A stretch of 64,000 bases of DNA from Bin5 sp963662575 (GTDB lineage: Bacteria; Chloroflexota; Anaerolineae; Caldilineales; Caldilineaceae). The notes under the pieces were generated by a model. It was not told the origin of the DNA, did not search any database, and was given only the letters and a program-made list of their open reading frames with translations. This document shows, in pieces, positions 27,429 to 36,630 of the stretch; position 1 is the stretch's first letter, and each line of letters opens with the position of its first letter. The stretch is taken from assembly GCA_963662575.1 (NCBI GenBank), contig OY759723.1, positions 186,001 through 250,000 on the forward strand, read 5' to 3'. The translations under genes and the position numbers were made by a program.

Positions 27429-28226
27429 TTATACTCGCCCCGCAAACTCCTTGCCGCGAATGTGCATGAAAGGTGTGTTGCCTTTGCGCGGTGTGCCTTC
27501 GACCTGTTCGCGGTGGGCGTCGTCGACGATGCCCAAGTAGCTGGTCTGGGCATCGATGTAGTGGAGGGCGAGGCCGCGGCGCCGGTTGGGGGTTGTGTTG
27601 GCTTCGGTGCGATGGAAGTTGAGGCCATGGTGGAACATGCAGTGGCCGGCCTTCAATTCGACCGGGACGGGGTCGGCCAGATGCGGCAAGGACAGGAAAC
27701 GCGGTTTGTAGTCGGGTGCGATCGGCCCCCATTTGTGGCTGCCAGGGATGACGGTCATGCAGCCGTTGTCGACGGTGGCGTCGTCGAGGGCGACCCAGCA
27801 GCTGACATGGTTCTGGGGGGCGAACATGGGCCAGGCGACAGAGTCCTGGTGCCAGTCGGTCACGGTGCCGTAGAAGCGGGGCTTCATCATGAGCTGATCG
27901 GCATAGAACTTGATATCGGGGCCGAGCAGGACCTCGATGACGTCGACGATTGCCGGGTTTTTGGCGGCGGCCTCGAAGAGGTCATCATGGTAGCAGAGGT
28001 AGACCATCTTGCGGATCATGTCGATGCGCGGGTCGGTTGTCTCCTTGCCGTCACTGAAAGCGGCTTCGAACTGAATGTAGCGGGAGGGCACGTGGGTGAG
28101 ACGTCCGGCGGCGATGTCTTCGCTGCGCTGGCGGAGGGCCTGGACCTCTTCGTCCGACAGCACGCGGCCGTAGGGCAGATAGCCATTGTCGTCAAAAAAC
28201 TGTTTCTGTTCGGCTGTCAGACTCAT
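27429..28226 (-). CDS. Phytanoyl-CoA dioxygenase (PhyH) family protein
   Basis: 265 aa Fe(II)/2-oxoglutarate oxygenase. The iron triad is H126-x-D128 (DWHQDSVAW) and H205 (NFHRTEAN), with R216 eleven residues later for 2-oxoglutarate, the same spacing as in human PhyH. Probably hydroxylates a small metabolite, not necessarily a fatty acyl-CoA. It is followed by the aldo/keto reductase. A second member lies at 29269. Confidence 0.92.
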   Translation of the reverse strand: MSLTAEQKQFFDDNGYLPYGRVLSDEEVQALRQRSEDIAAGRLTHVPSRYIQFEAAFSDGKETTDPRIDMIRKMVYLCYHDDLFEAAAKNPAIVDVIEVLLGPDIKFYADQLMMKPRFYGTVTDWHQDSVAWPMFAPQNHVSCWVALDDATVDNGCMTVIPGSHKWGPIAPDYKPRFLSLPHLADPVPVELKAGHCMFHHGLNFHRTEANTTPNRRRGLALHYIDAQTSYLGIVDDAHREQVEGTPRKGNTPFMHIRGKEFAGRV

Positions 28227-28334
28227 GATGGATCTCCTCGTAAATAAATTGGCCAGTGGTCTGCTGTTTTTCTGCGGGTAGGGGCATCGGAAACTGACAA
28301 TCAGGAATTGCGGCGGCCTGTCACGAGAAATCTT

Positions 28335-28751
28335 TCAGCGGCGCAAGATTTTGGGTAAGAGTAACTGTACGCTGAGTACGCCCAACAGTCCAAACACGAG
28401 ACTGGGCGCGACCAGCAAGAAACTGCGTTGGACCACATAGAGAAGGACGAGGTCGGAAAACAGTAGGTCGAGAAACGGGATACTGTTGCCCAACACTCCC
28501 CAGGTCGCATAGGCCCAGAAGCCGCCGAAAAGCAGCGGGCTCACAACAGAGGCAATCAGATACAAGTGGAGTGCTTTGCTTTCCGCCAGCGCCAGCAACA
28601 TCCCGCACAGCGCGGCGACGATGCTGAGCGCGAGCATATCGGCCGACCAGGCGACATAGTCGCGCAGATGAGAAAGGGAGATAAGTCCCATGTAAGCCAG
28701 AATTGCGGCAGCGGCGATGACGGCGAGGGATTGTCGAAGAGTCAGGTTCAT
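28335..28751 (-). CDS. Small polytopic membrane protein
   Basis: 138 aa with four hydrophobic helices and little polar content; no motif recognised. Its ATG overlaps the stop of the preceding gene in ATGA, so it is translationally coupled to 28748-29272. Together with that gene and the PhyH at 29269 it forms a tight three-gene operon. Function unknown. Confidence 0.62.
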   Translation of the reverse strand: MNLTLRQSLAVIAAAAILAYMGLISLSHLRDYVAWSADMLALSIVAALCGMLLALAESKALHLYLIASVVSPLLFGGFWAYATWGVLGNSIPFLDLLFSDLVLLYVVQRSFLLVAPSLVFGLLGVLSVQLLLPKILRR

Positions 28752-29272
28752 TGTTGGGCAGCCCGCAGCCGCACCAGGCGCTCATCGTGGCCGTGGGGAT
28801 GAATCAGCCGGAAGCCAGCCTCTGCGGACCAGGAATGCTCCTGGTGTGCGGCCATGATCCGATCGAGATCGAAAATGTGCAGCGGGAATTCCATGTCAAG
28901 GCTCCCGTGGGGAGCGAGCGTGCTTTCAATGGTGGAAGCGCGGGCATAGAGGGAACGGTCCAATTCGGGTTCGTCGTCGCGCCAGGTGCTGTAGCTGCCG
29001 CCGATGCGGGTTCCGTTCAGGTGCAGGTCAAAGAAGTAGCTGTTGATACGGATAGGCAACTCCGATCGGTTGTGCAGCCTGAACTGCACGACGAGCTGGG
29101 CGCTGTCAGATTCGCTGGGGCGCACATCGGTTATCTCCAACTCCAGACTACTGACGCTGACGAGCGAAGTGACATAGTTGGAGACGGCCCACAAGCTTGC
29201 GGCCAATGCGATGAGGCCGAAGAGAACAAGGAAGGTGTGGGCAACGCGCGACACAGTAGGCTGTTCGATCAA
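28748..29272 (-). CDS. Signal-anchored beta-rich hypothetical protein
   Basis: 174 aa. One N-terminal transmembrane segment (about residues 11-33) anchors a predicted extracytoplasmic beta-sandwich, with QFRLHNRSELPIRI and LNGTRIGG patterns reminiscent of LEA14/WHy-like domains. The start is TTG, inside a TTGA overlap with the PhyH stop, which fixes it. No family assigned with confidence. Confidence 0.62.
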   Translation of the reverse strand: MIEQPTVSRVAHTFLVLFGLIALAASLWAVSNYVTSLVSVSSLELEITDVRPSESDSAQLVVQFRLHNRSELPIRINSYFFDLHLNGTRIGGSYSTWRDDEPELDRSLYARASTIESTLAPHGSLDMEFPLHIFDLDRIMAAHQEHSWSAEAGFRLIHPHGHDERLVRLRAAQQ

Positions 29273-30045
29273 ACATACCCTGCGTAGGAGTTGCCCCGCA
29301 CCGAGATGTAGTCAACATGGACCTCTTCGGATGTACTAAGGTCTCTTGTTTTGGCCATCATGTAGTGCAGGGCCCAGGCGCGTCGTCGCTGCGCGGACGT
29401 ATTGGCGCTGGAATGGTGCAGGTTGAGGCTATGGAAGAGGAGGCAGCCGCCGGCTGGAACGGGAACAGGCACCTCCCGCGCCTTCATCTCTTCGGTCAAT
29501 AACTGCGGTAGATGCTTCACCTGGAGCAGGCCGAATGTCTGGCTGCCGGGGATGCAGCGGATGCAGCCGTTTTCGAGGGTGGCATCGTCGAGTGGGATCC
29601 AGCAGGTGATTTGGTTCTGGGGAATGAGGAAGGGCCACGACGCCGAATCCTGATGGTACTCCTTGACGGAGCCATGACCGGGCGGTTTCATAAAGATCTG
29701 ATCCCCAAGCAATTTGATATCAGGCTCATCAAACAGTTCGGCGATCAGGTCGACGACTTTTGGCTTTTTTGCGATGGCGAGAAAGCCCTCGTGGATGGAG
29801 GCGGGGAAGTTGATTTTACGCAATTCGTCCAGCGGGCTGGCGGCCTGCACTTCGCCGCGTGCCACCGTCGCTTCTTTCTCCAGGACGGGAATCCCCTTGA
29901 TGTCGGCGGCGATTTCGACACGGCCGTAAGCGATATCCTCTGTCAACTGTTGTAGTTGCGCTACTTCCTCTGCGTCGAGCAAAGTGGGGTAGGGCAAGAA
30001 GCCATCTCGCCAAAAAGTTGCTTTCTGCTCCGGCGTCAAAATCAT
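29269..30045 (-). CDS. Phytanoyl-CoA dioxygenase (PhyH) family protein
   Basis: 258 aa. Iron ligands H131, D133 (EYHQDSASW) and H210 (NLHHSSAN), with R221 eleven residues later. Paralogue of 27429-28226, clearly similar over the C-terminal half. It starts the operon with the two membrane proteins at 28335-29272. Predicted Fe(II)/2-oxoglutarate-dependent hydroxylase of unknown substrate. Confidence 0.9.
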   Translation of the reverse strand: MILTPEQKATFWRDGFLPYPTLLDAEEVAQLQQLTEDIAYGRVEIAADIKGIPVLEKEATVARGEVQAASPLDELRKINFPASIHEGFLAIAKKPKVVDLIAELFDEPDIKLLGDQIFMKPPGHGSVKEYHQDSASWPFLIPQNQITCWIPLDDATLENGCIRCIPGSQTFGLLQVKHLPQLLTEEMKAREVPVPVPAGGCLLFHSLNLHHSSANTSAQRRRAWALHYMMAKTRDLSTSEEVHVDYISVRGNSYAGYV

Positions 30046-30126
30046 CTTTTCCTCCGAACTACAGTGGCCAGTGTTTCGTGGTCAGTGAAGGACCTCGCGC
30101 CAGTAGCCTAAGGGGAGACCGGCGTG

Positions 30127-31053
30127 TCAGTCCAGGGTCATGCGCGGGTCGAGAGCATCCCGCAGGCCGTCGCCGATGAAGTTGATGGCAAGCACGCAGA
30201 TGGTGATCATCAGGCCGGGCGGGACCCAGAACCAGGGCATGTTTTCGATAATCTGGATATTCTGGGCCTCGTTGAGCATATTGCCCCAGCTGGGGGTCGG
30301 TACCTGCACGCCGAGGCCAAGGAAACTGAGGCCGGCCTCGGTGAGGATGGCGCCGGCGATGCCAAAGCTGGCGGCAACGGTGATCGGCGCCACGACATTT
30401 GGCAGGATGTGACGAATAATGATCCATCTCTGCTCGACGCCTACGGCCTGGGCGGCCATGACATAGTCGGTTTCACGAATGGAAAGAATCAGGCTACGCA
30501 CAAGACGGGCTACGCCTGTCCAGCCGATCAGACCGATCGCGAGCATAGAGTTAAAGATGCCAGGACCAATGAAAGATACGATCGTGATCAGGATAATGAG
30601 GGTGGGAAAGGCCATGAAGGTGTCGGTTATCCGCATGATCAGGGCATCAACGCGGCCGCCGTAGTACCCGGCTACGCTGCCCAGAATTGTGCCGATGGTG
30701 ACAAAGAGGGCTACGGCGACGATACCCACCGACATCGAGACGCGACCGCCATAGATCACGCGGCTCCAGACGTCGCGCCCGGTGAGATCGGTGCCCAACA
30801 GATGGCCTTCTTCACCAGGAGCCAAGCCGATTTCTCTGATTTCGATACGGTGAGGATGGATGGGGGCCACGACCGACGCCAGCGGGAAGGCCACAAAAAT
30901 CAACAGAATCATCAGGACAGCGCTGACCAGAGCCAGCTTGTGACGACGAAATCGACGCCAAGCCCGCAGACGCTGCGCGCCTGCTCCGCCATCAGCCGAA
31001 TCGAGTGAGTCGGATAGCTCCTGGAGTCCTTCAGCCTTGCCTTCAACGCTCAT
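30127..31053 (-). CDS. Peptide/nickel-type ABC transporter permease (DppC-like)
   Basis: 308 aa integral membrane permease with six hydrophobic helices; the cytosolic coupling helix reads DYVMAAQAVGVEQRW, the EAA-loop of this family. The N-terminal tail before the first helix is typical of DppC/OppC. Partner of the DppB-like gene 86 nt upstream. Imports the ligand delivered by the receptors at 32202 and 34419. No ATPase gene lies next to it in this window. Confidence 0.92.
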   Translation of the reverse strand: MSVEGKAEGLQELSDSLDSADGGAGAQRLRAWRRFRRHKLALVSAVLMILLIFVAFPLASVVAPIHPHRIEIREIGLAPGEEGHLLGTDLTGRDVWSRVIYGGRVSMSVGIVAVALFVTIGTILGSVAGYYGGRVDALIMRITDTFMAFPTLIILITIVSFIGPGIFNSMLAIGLIGWTGVARLVRSLILSIRETDYVMAAQAVGVEQRWIIIRHILPNVVAPITVAASFGIAGAILTEAGLSFLGLGVQVPTPSWGNMLNEAQNIQIIENMPWFWVPPGLMITICVLAINFIGDGLRDALDPRMTLD

Positions 31054-31139
31054 GGCACTGTTTGCGTCTTGCAGTCAATATTTGGCCGCGGCCAGAAGTC
31101 CGGCAGGCGGGTTCGCCAGCGGCGAAAATGGAAGGTTTA

Positions 31140-32123
31140 TTATTCATAGCGGATGCGAGGGTCGATACTCCCGTAGGTTAAATCTGTAATGAGGTTGCTA
31201 AAGACTATGACAAAAGCGGAGACCAGAGTCATACCCATGATGAGGGGATAGTCGCGGGTGGCAACCCCGTCCAGATAGAGAATGCCCATTCCGGGCCAGT
31301 TGAAAATGGTCTCGATGATGATTGCGCCGCCGAAAAGGCCGGGAAGGCGCAGACCGATGATGGTGATCACGGGCAGGAGGGCGTTGCGCAGGGTATGGCG
31401 AAGAATCACTACTTTTTCGCTCAACCCTTTGCTGCGGGCGACGGTGATATAGTCGAGCCGAACAACCTCGAGCACGCTGGAACGGGTGTAGCGCATAATC
31501 CCGGCAGTTGTCTCCAGGCCCAGCACGGCCGCCGGCAGGGCCAGATAACGAAGGCGATCCAGCATGTTCCCCCAGAAGCCGAAATCTCTGCCGATGGTGG
31601 AATAGCCACTAGTCGGCAGCCAACCCAATTTCAATGAGAACAGGTAGATGACGCCAATGGCTGCAAAAAAGCCTGGAATGGAGATGGCGATGAAAGTCAG
31701 GAAAGTGAGCACATAGTCGGGCGTAGTGTACTGATTCAACGCTGAGAAGATGCCCAGGGGGATACCGAGAATAACGGAAATCGCCATGGCTGCGGCCATA
31801 AGGCGCAAGGTTGCGGGCAGACGCCGCGCAACCTCATCAGCGACGGGGATTTTGCTGCGAATGCGCACGCCCAGATTGCCCTGGACAAGGCCGCCCATCC
31901 AACTGAAATAGCGAATGTACGCTGGTCGGTCCAACCCGTACTTTTTGCGCAACGCTTCTGCGTTAGAGCCTTCATCTCCTCCGACACCCGTTTCCGGGTT
32001 CATGAGGATCATGGCTGCCACAGCGTCGCCCGGGGCAAGTTCGGTGAAGGAAAAGGTGATGATGGTAATGCCAAAAAGCACGGGCAGCATCTGGACGATG
32101 CGGCGAAGGATGTAGCGATTCAT
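31140..32123 (-). CDS. Peptide/nickel-type ABC transporter permease (DppB-like)
   Basis: 327 aa from the ATG at 32123 (MNRYILRRIVQ, the standard DppB N-terminus); an open frame extends 15 codons further. Six helices; EAA loop DYITVARSKGLSEKV. Ends in the conserved GSIDPRIRYE. Pairs with 30127-31053 to form the channel of the importer. Confidence 0.92.
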   Translation of the reverse strand: MNRYILRRIVQMLPVLFGITIITFSFTELAPGDAVAAMILMNPETGVGGDEGSNAEALRKKYGLDRPAYIRYFSWMGGLVQGNLGVRIRSKIPVADEVARRLPATLRLMAAAMAISVILGIPLGIFSALNQYTTPDYVLTFLTFIAISIPGFFAAIGVIYLFSLKLGWLPTSGYSTIGRDFGFWGNMLDRLRYLALPAAVLGLETTAGIMRYTRSSVLEVVRLDYITVARSKGLSEKVVILRHTLRNALLPVITIIGLRLPGLFGGAIIIETIFNWPGMGILYLDGVATRDYPLIMGMTLVSAFVIVFSNLITDLTYGSIDPRIRYE

Positions 32124-32143
32124 GGGCAGACCCAGTAGTGAGG

Positions 32144-32176
32144 AGTGAGAAGTGAAAAAAACTCTCACTTCTCACT
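32144..32176 (-). terminator. Hairpin between second receptor and permease genes
   Basis: Perfect 12-base arms AGTGAGAAGTGA / TCACTTCTCACT around a nine-base A-rich loop. Read on the minus strand it follows the receptor stop (32202) and precedes the DppB-like start. There is no T-run after it on that strand, so it more likely stabilises or attenuates the message than fully terminates it, giving more receptor than permease. Confidence 0.55.
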
Positions 32177-32201
32177 CTTTATTTCTCAGTCCTCGCGGTA
32201 T

Positions 32202-33926
32202 TTATTCTCCGGCCAGGTACCAGTTCACCGGGTAGCGCTCGGCAAACGGTTCGTCCAACTGGCGATAGATGTTGTTGCAAACGTCGGCGCTGAAGGCGGA
32301 GTACCGTCTCGGCCAGAAGACGGGAATTTCGCCCGCTTCTTCGGTGATAATCTCTGTGGCCCGGTGCAGCATCTGCTTCCGTTCTTGCGGATCGGGTTCG
32401 GACATGGCGGCTTCGGACAACTGGTCAAACTCTTCGTTACAGTAGTGGCCTGCGTTGCGGCCAGCCGGCCAGCCGCGATCACAGCCCAGTGAGAGCCGCA
32501 ACTGATCAGGGTTGAACCAGCCACAGCAGGCATAGGCCAGGTGAAAATCGTCGTTCTCCAAGACGCGATCGACCCAAGCGGGACCATCCAAGTAGATGAG
32601 GTCCACCTTTATACCGACATCGTTCCAATACTGCTGCATGGCGGCGTGGATTCGCTTGCTCTGATCATCCTGGTAGTAGGTGACGAAGTCCACCTCCAAC
32701 TCGGGATCCCAGCCGGCTTCATCCAACAGGGCGCGGGCCTTGTCGGGGTCGAATTCGTAGGTGGCAATATTGGGGCTAACGAAGTCGGGATTGGTTAGCC
32801 TCAGGTGGAGCACTTCAGCCAGATCGCCGTAGTAGGCTTCGGCCATCGCTTCGCGGTCAAGCGAATACAGGAGCGCCTGCCGTATACGCACGTCCTGCCA
32901 TAGCGGTCTGTTCTGGTTAGGAAAGACTGTCAGACCTCCGGCGATCTTATCGCCAAGCAGGACGATACTGGGGTCATCCTTGTAGCGTTCATATTCCACT
33001 GCGGTCACGCGTCCGGCCATGTGGATTTCACCGTTCTCGAGCGCGGCGTAGGCGGTTGTGCCGGTCAGACCAATACGGAAGATGATTTGGTCAAGGTAGG
33101 GCCGGCCAGCGTAGTAGTCCTCGTTGGCCTCGAGGATGTAGAACTGATCCGGCTCGAAGTCACCCATCGTGAAGGGGCCGGAACCAACCGGATTGCGAAC
33201 GGCGTATTCGGTCTCGCCCAGGTCGGCGAAGGCGATGCCTTCGAGCAGATGCTTCGGCCAGATGTTGAAGGCGGCCATATTGCTGAGGACGCTGCCGCGC
33301 GGCGCGCCAAGGTTCAACTCGAGAGTGAAGTCGTCGAGCACTTTGATGCCTGAGATTTCATCGGCTTCGCCGGCTTCAAATTCGGCGGCGCCGACCAATT
33401 GATCCAGGCCGGAGGTACGGCCGTGGGAGGCGCCGGTATCGGGATGGAAGAACATTTGCAGCGAGAACTTTACGTCTTCAGCGGTCAGCGGCTCACCGTC
33501 GTGGAAGCGCACGTCATCGCGCAGGTTAAAGGTATAAGTGAGTCCGTCTGCGGAGACTTCCCAGCTTGTGGCCACGTCAGGATGGACGGATACGGCGTCA
33601 GTATCGCGGTCGATCAACTGGCTGAAGAGATAGTCATCGCGGGCGCTGAAGATGAACCAGTTGCTGCCCGTCATGGCGCCAGCGCCGCCGGCCACCACCA
33701 CCTCGCCGCCGTACTTGGGCGGTGAATCGGTGCAGATATTAATATGGTCGCTATCCAGGTCTGCCTCATCGTACCAAGGCTCGGCTGGCTCAGCCATCGT
33801 CTCCTCTGCACTCTCGTCCTGCATTTCTGCCGGTTCTGACGCGACGGGTGCGACGCAGGCTGCGACCATCCAGACCAACAGGATCAGGAAAACTGCGAAT
33901 CCAATGTACTTCCGTGTTGTCGACAT
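32202..33926 (-). CDS. ABC transporter solute-binding lipoprotein (family 5), copy 2
   Basis: 574 aa from the ATG at 33926. Type II signal peptide with lipobox VAAC; Cys24 would be lipidated and anchors the receptor outside the membrane. An acidic linker (about residues 30-50) precedes the mature domain. The mature part has the SBP_bac_5 features WEVSADGLTYTFNLRDDV and HDGEPLTAEDV. Paralogue of 34419-36146, similar along the whole length. Ligand unknown; the family binds peptides, nickel and also sugars. Confidence 0.92.
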   Translation of the reverse strand: MSTTRKYIGFAVFLILLVWMVAACVAPVASEPAEMQDESAEETMAEPAEPWYDEADLDSDHINICTDSPPKYGGEVVVAGGAGAMTGSNWFIFSARDDYLFSQLIDRDTDAVSVHPDVATSWEVSADGLTYTFNLRDDVRFHDGEPLTAEDVKFSLQMFFHPDTGASHGRTSGLDQLVGAAEFEAGEADEISGIKVLDDFTLELNLGAPRGSVLSNMAAFNIWPKHLLEGIAFADLGETEYAVRNPVGSGPFTMGDFEPDQFYILEANEDYYAGRPYLDQIIFRIGLTGTTAYAALENGEIHMAGRVTAVEYERYKDDPSIVLLGDKIAGGLTVFPNQNRPLWQDVRIRQALLYSLDREAMAEAYYGDLAEVLHLRLTNPDFVSPNIATYEFDPDKARALLDEAGWDPELEVDFVTYYQDDQSKRIHAAMQQYWNDVGIKVDLIYLDGPAWVDRVLENDDFHLAYACCGWFNPDQLRLSLGCDRGWPAGRNAGHYCNEEFDQLSEAAMSEPDPQERKQMLHRATEIITEEAGEIPVFWPRRYSAFSADVCNNIYRQLDEPFAERYPVNWYLAGE

Positions 33927-34260
33927 CGTTCCATCCCCCCTTGTCATTGCTGCGATGCGCCCAATCGTGTGGGCGCGAGCCAGGTGCGTGAATCCAAACA
34001 CGTCCGCATTAGGCGCTTTAGCGATAGTTGCTATCGCGGCGACAAAGATAGGCAGTTGACTTCAGGAAAGTGCTTGCGTGCGTCACGAACCAGCGACGAC
34101 CGCAGCCCGATTCGGCGTAACAAGAACGGATGGCGGTGGATGGGATGTCTCACCGCCTTGAGTACCGTCGAGGCGAGAACAGAATGATCCGGGAGGGATC
34201 GATGCCTTTGAAACACAGCCGCTACAGTTTGACTAGAGAATCTACACCACATTTACAGGT
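33927..34260 (-). promoter_or_regulatory. Long leader and upstream region of receptor copy 2
   Basis: Non-coding. It shares spaced blocks, in order, with the upstream region of receptor copy 1: TGTGGTGTA then TAGTCAAACTGTAG; a GATCC-GGATC hairpin with loop CTCCC; GCCGCGATAGC...GCTA; and GACGTGTTTGG near the start codon. A perfect hairpin GCGATAG-CAA-CTATCGC occurs at 34021-34037, and GGCGGTG/CACCGCC arms at about 34133-34158. Probably a transcribed regulatory leader behind a shared operator. Confidence 0.5.
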
Positions 34261-34353
34261 TGCGCCACATCCGTTCAAATCCCTGGACAGGTAGCATCTT
34301 GACAATACGACGGAGGATGTTCCGATTTAACGGAAGGCCATGGAGTGAGCGGA

Positions 34354-34396
34354 GAGGAGTGAGGAACGGGAGGAATTCTCCGGAGCCTCACTCCTC
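34354..34396 (-). terminator. Hairpin downstream of receptor copy 1
   Basis: Arms GAGGAGTGAGG and CCTCACTCCTC are perfect; the loop contains a nested GGAG-GAATT-CTCC. It follows the stop of the first receptor on the minus strand. Similar in wording to the hairpin at 32144-32176. Confidence 0.55.
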
Positions 34397-34418
34397 TTCA
34401 CTCTATTCTCGATGTTGG

Positions 34419-36146
34419 TTACTCTCCGGCCAGGTACCAGTTCGCCGGGTAGCGCTCGGCAAAAGGTTCGTCCAGCTGGCGATTGATGTTGTTGCAAACG
34501 TCGGCGCTGAAGGCCGAGAATCGTGTCGGCCAGAACACGGGGATCTCACCCGCCTCAGCTGTAATGATCTCGGTCGCCCTGTACAGCATCTCTTTGCGCT
34601 TCTCCGGATCGGGTTCAGACATGGCGGATTCGGCCAACTGGTCGAACTCTTCGTTACAGTAGTGGCCTACGTTGCGGCCTGACGGCCAACTGCGGTCGCA
34701 GCCGAGGGAAAGGCGCAACTGATCCGGGTTGAACCAGCCGCAGCATCCGTAAGACATATCAAAATCATCGTTGTCGTAGACGCGTGCGACCCAGGCGGGA
34801 CCATCCAGATATACAAGGTCAACCTTGATGCCGACATCGTTCCAATACTGCTGCATGGCGGCATGGATGCGCTTGTTCTGGTCATCCTGGTAGTAGGTGA
34901 CGAAACTCACCTCTTGTTCAGTATCCCAGCCGGCCTCTTCGAGCAAAGAACGTGCCTTGTCGGGGTCGTAATCGTACTTTGTGATGTTGGGGCTGACGAA
35001 TTCGGGATTGGTAAGCCGCAGATGCAGTACATCAGCCAACTCGCCGTAATAGGCTTCGGCCATGGCTTCGCGATCGAGTGCATACAGGAGGGCCTGCCGC
35101 ACGCGGGCGTCCTGCCAGAGGGGCCGGTTGTGGTTGGCCCAGACTGTCATACCGCCACCGAGGCGGCCGCCAAGGAGAACGATATTGGGGTCGTCCTTAT
35201 AGCGCTCGTATTCGACTGCGGTGACGCGGCCGGCCATTTGAATCTCACCGTTCTCGAGGGCAGCGAAGGCGGTAGCGCCAGACAGACCAATACGGAAGAT
35301 GATTTGGTCGAGGTAGGGCCGGCCGGCGTAGTAGTCTTCGTTGGCTTTGAGGATGTAAAACTGATCGGGCTCGAAATCACCCATGGTGAAGGGTCCGGAA
35401 CCGACCGGATTGCGGACGGCATATTCGGTTTCGCCGAGGTCGATGAAGGGGGTGTCCTCGAGCAGATGTTTCGGCCAGATGTTGAAGGCGGCCATATTGC
35501 TGAGGACGCTGCTGCGCGGCGCCACCAGGTTCAACTCGACGGTAAAGTCGTCGAGCGCCTTGATGCCGGCAATGTTGTCGGCTTCACCACTTTCGAATTC
35601 GGCGGCGCCGACCAACTGATCCAGACCCGATGTGCGGCCATGGGAAGCGCCGGTGTCAGGGTGGAAGAACATCTGCAACGAGAATTTGACATCCTCTGCG
35701 GTCAGGGGCTCACCATCGTGGAAGCGGACATCATCGCGCAGGTGGAATGTATAGGTGAGGCCGTCTGCGGAGACTTCCCAGCTTGTCGCGAGGTCAGGAT
35801 GTATGGTGACAGCATCTGTGTCGCGGTCGATCAACTGGCTGAAGAGGTAGTCATCGCGGGCGGCGAAAATGAACCAGTTGCCGCCCGTCATTGCGCCGGC
35901 ACCGCCGGCCACGACGACCTCGCCGCCATACTTGGGCGGTGAGTCGGTGCAGACATGAATATGGTCGCTGTCTACGTCTGCCTCATCGTACCACGGCTCA
36001 GTAGGTTCGGCCGCGGTCTCCTCCTGCATATCCGCCTCTTCCATTTCAGCCGACTCGGTGGCGGCCGGCGCGGCGCAGGCTGCGAGCAGCCCGAGCAGCA
36101 GGATGAGAAATACGGTAAGTCCAACAGACTTCCTTGTGATCGTCAT
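34419..36146 (-). CDS. ABC transporter solute-binding lipoprotein (family 5), copy 1
   Basis: 575 aa. Signal peptide with LLAAC lipobox, Cys24 predicted as lipidation site, then a Glu-rich linker. SBP_bac_5 hallmarks WEVSADGLTYTFHLRDDV and DGEPLTAEDVKFSLQ. Nearly collinear with copy 2, clustered differences mainly in the signal peptide and linker. It stands first in the importer locus and could feed the same permeases with a second ligand. Confidence 0.92.
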   Translation of the reverse strand: MTITRKSVGLTVFLILLLGLLAACAAPAATESAEMEEADMQEETAAEPTEPWYDEADVDSDHIHVCTDSPPKYGGEVVVAGGAGAMTGGNWFIFAARDDYLFSQLIDRDTDAVTIHPDLATSWEVSADGLTYTFHLRDDVRFHDGEPLTAEDVKFSLQMFFHPDTGASHGRTSGLDQLVGAAEFESGEADNIAGIKALDDFTVELNLVAPRSSVLSNMAAFNIWPKHLLEDTPFIDLGETEYAVRNPVGSGPFTMGDFEPDQFYILKANEDYYAGRPYLDQIIFRIGLSGATAFAALENGEIQMAGRVTAVEYERYKDDPNIVLLGGRLGGGMTVWANHNRPLWQDARVRQALLYALDREAMAEAYYGELADVLHLRLTNPEFVSPNITKYDYDPDKARSLLEEAGWDTEQEVSFVTYYQDDQNKRIHAAMQQYWNDVGIKVDLVYLDGPAWVARVYDNDDFDMSYGCCGWFNPDQLRLSLGCDRSWPSGRNVGHYCNEEFDQLAESAMSEPDPEKRKEMLYRATEIITAEAGEIPVFWPTRFSAFSADVCNNINRQLDEPFAERYPANWYLAGE

Positions 36147-36630
36147 AGTTTCAACTCTCCTTGGTGTTGTATGAAACCAAACACGTCGTTAGTGGGCGCT
36201 CTAGCGGAGTGCGCTATCGCGGCTAATGGAGACGGGTAATTGGCTTCAAGACAGGCGAATCAACGACGAATCCCGGTGGAGGGGGATTCGACAACCACGT
36301 CATTGGGGCACCGGTTTGGTGTCCGAACTTCCCAGACGAGGGACGAACGACGGCCAACTGATCCGGGAGGGATCAACGCGTAGAATACGCAACTTCTACG
36401 ATTGGACTACGTTTTGTATACCACAACCATGCGGGCGGCGTCAAATCCGCTTTTTGGGGCCGGGTAGGACCGAAGGCGGCGTACTTGGATGATGCGCTTC
36501 AGAAACGCCAGGTGAATTCTGTGGAAGAGATGCGCGAAGATGGAAGCAATTTCACATTCTGGTGCTGCACAGGCCCGGCAGCGCATGTGAGTTCAGGTCA
36601 GGAACAGGTCCTGGATAGAGAGCGGCGCAG
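36147..36630 (-). promoter_or_regulatory. Long leader and upstream region of receptor copy 1
   Basis: Non-coding spacer. Its part nearest the receptor (36150-36427) matches the leader of copy 2: GTATACAAAACGTAGTC on the minus strand (36405-36425), the GATCC-CTCCC-GGATC hairpin (36360-36374), TAGCG-type hairpin and GACGTGTTTGG. GAATCCC/GGGATTC arms form another hairpin (36268-36289). TTGTGGTATACAA would suit a GntR-type operator. Beyond 36430 to the YifB end I see nothing recognisable. Confidence 0.5.
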
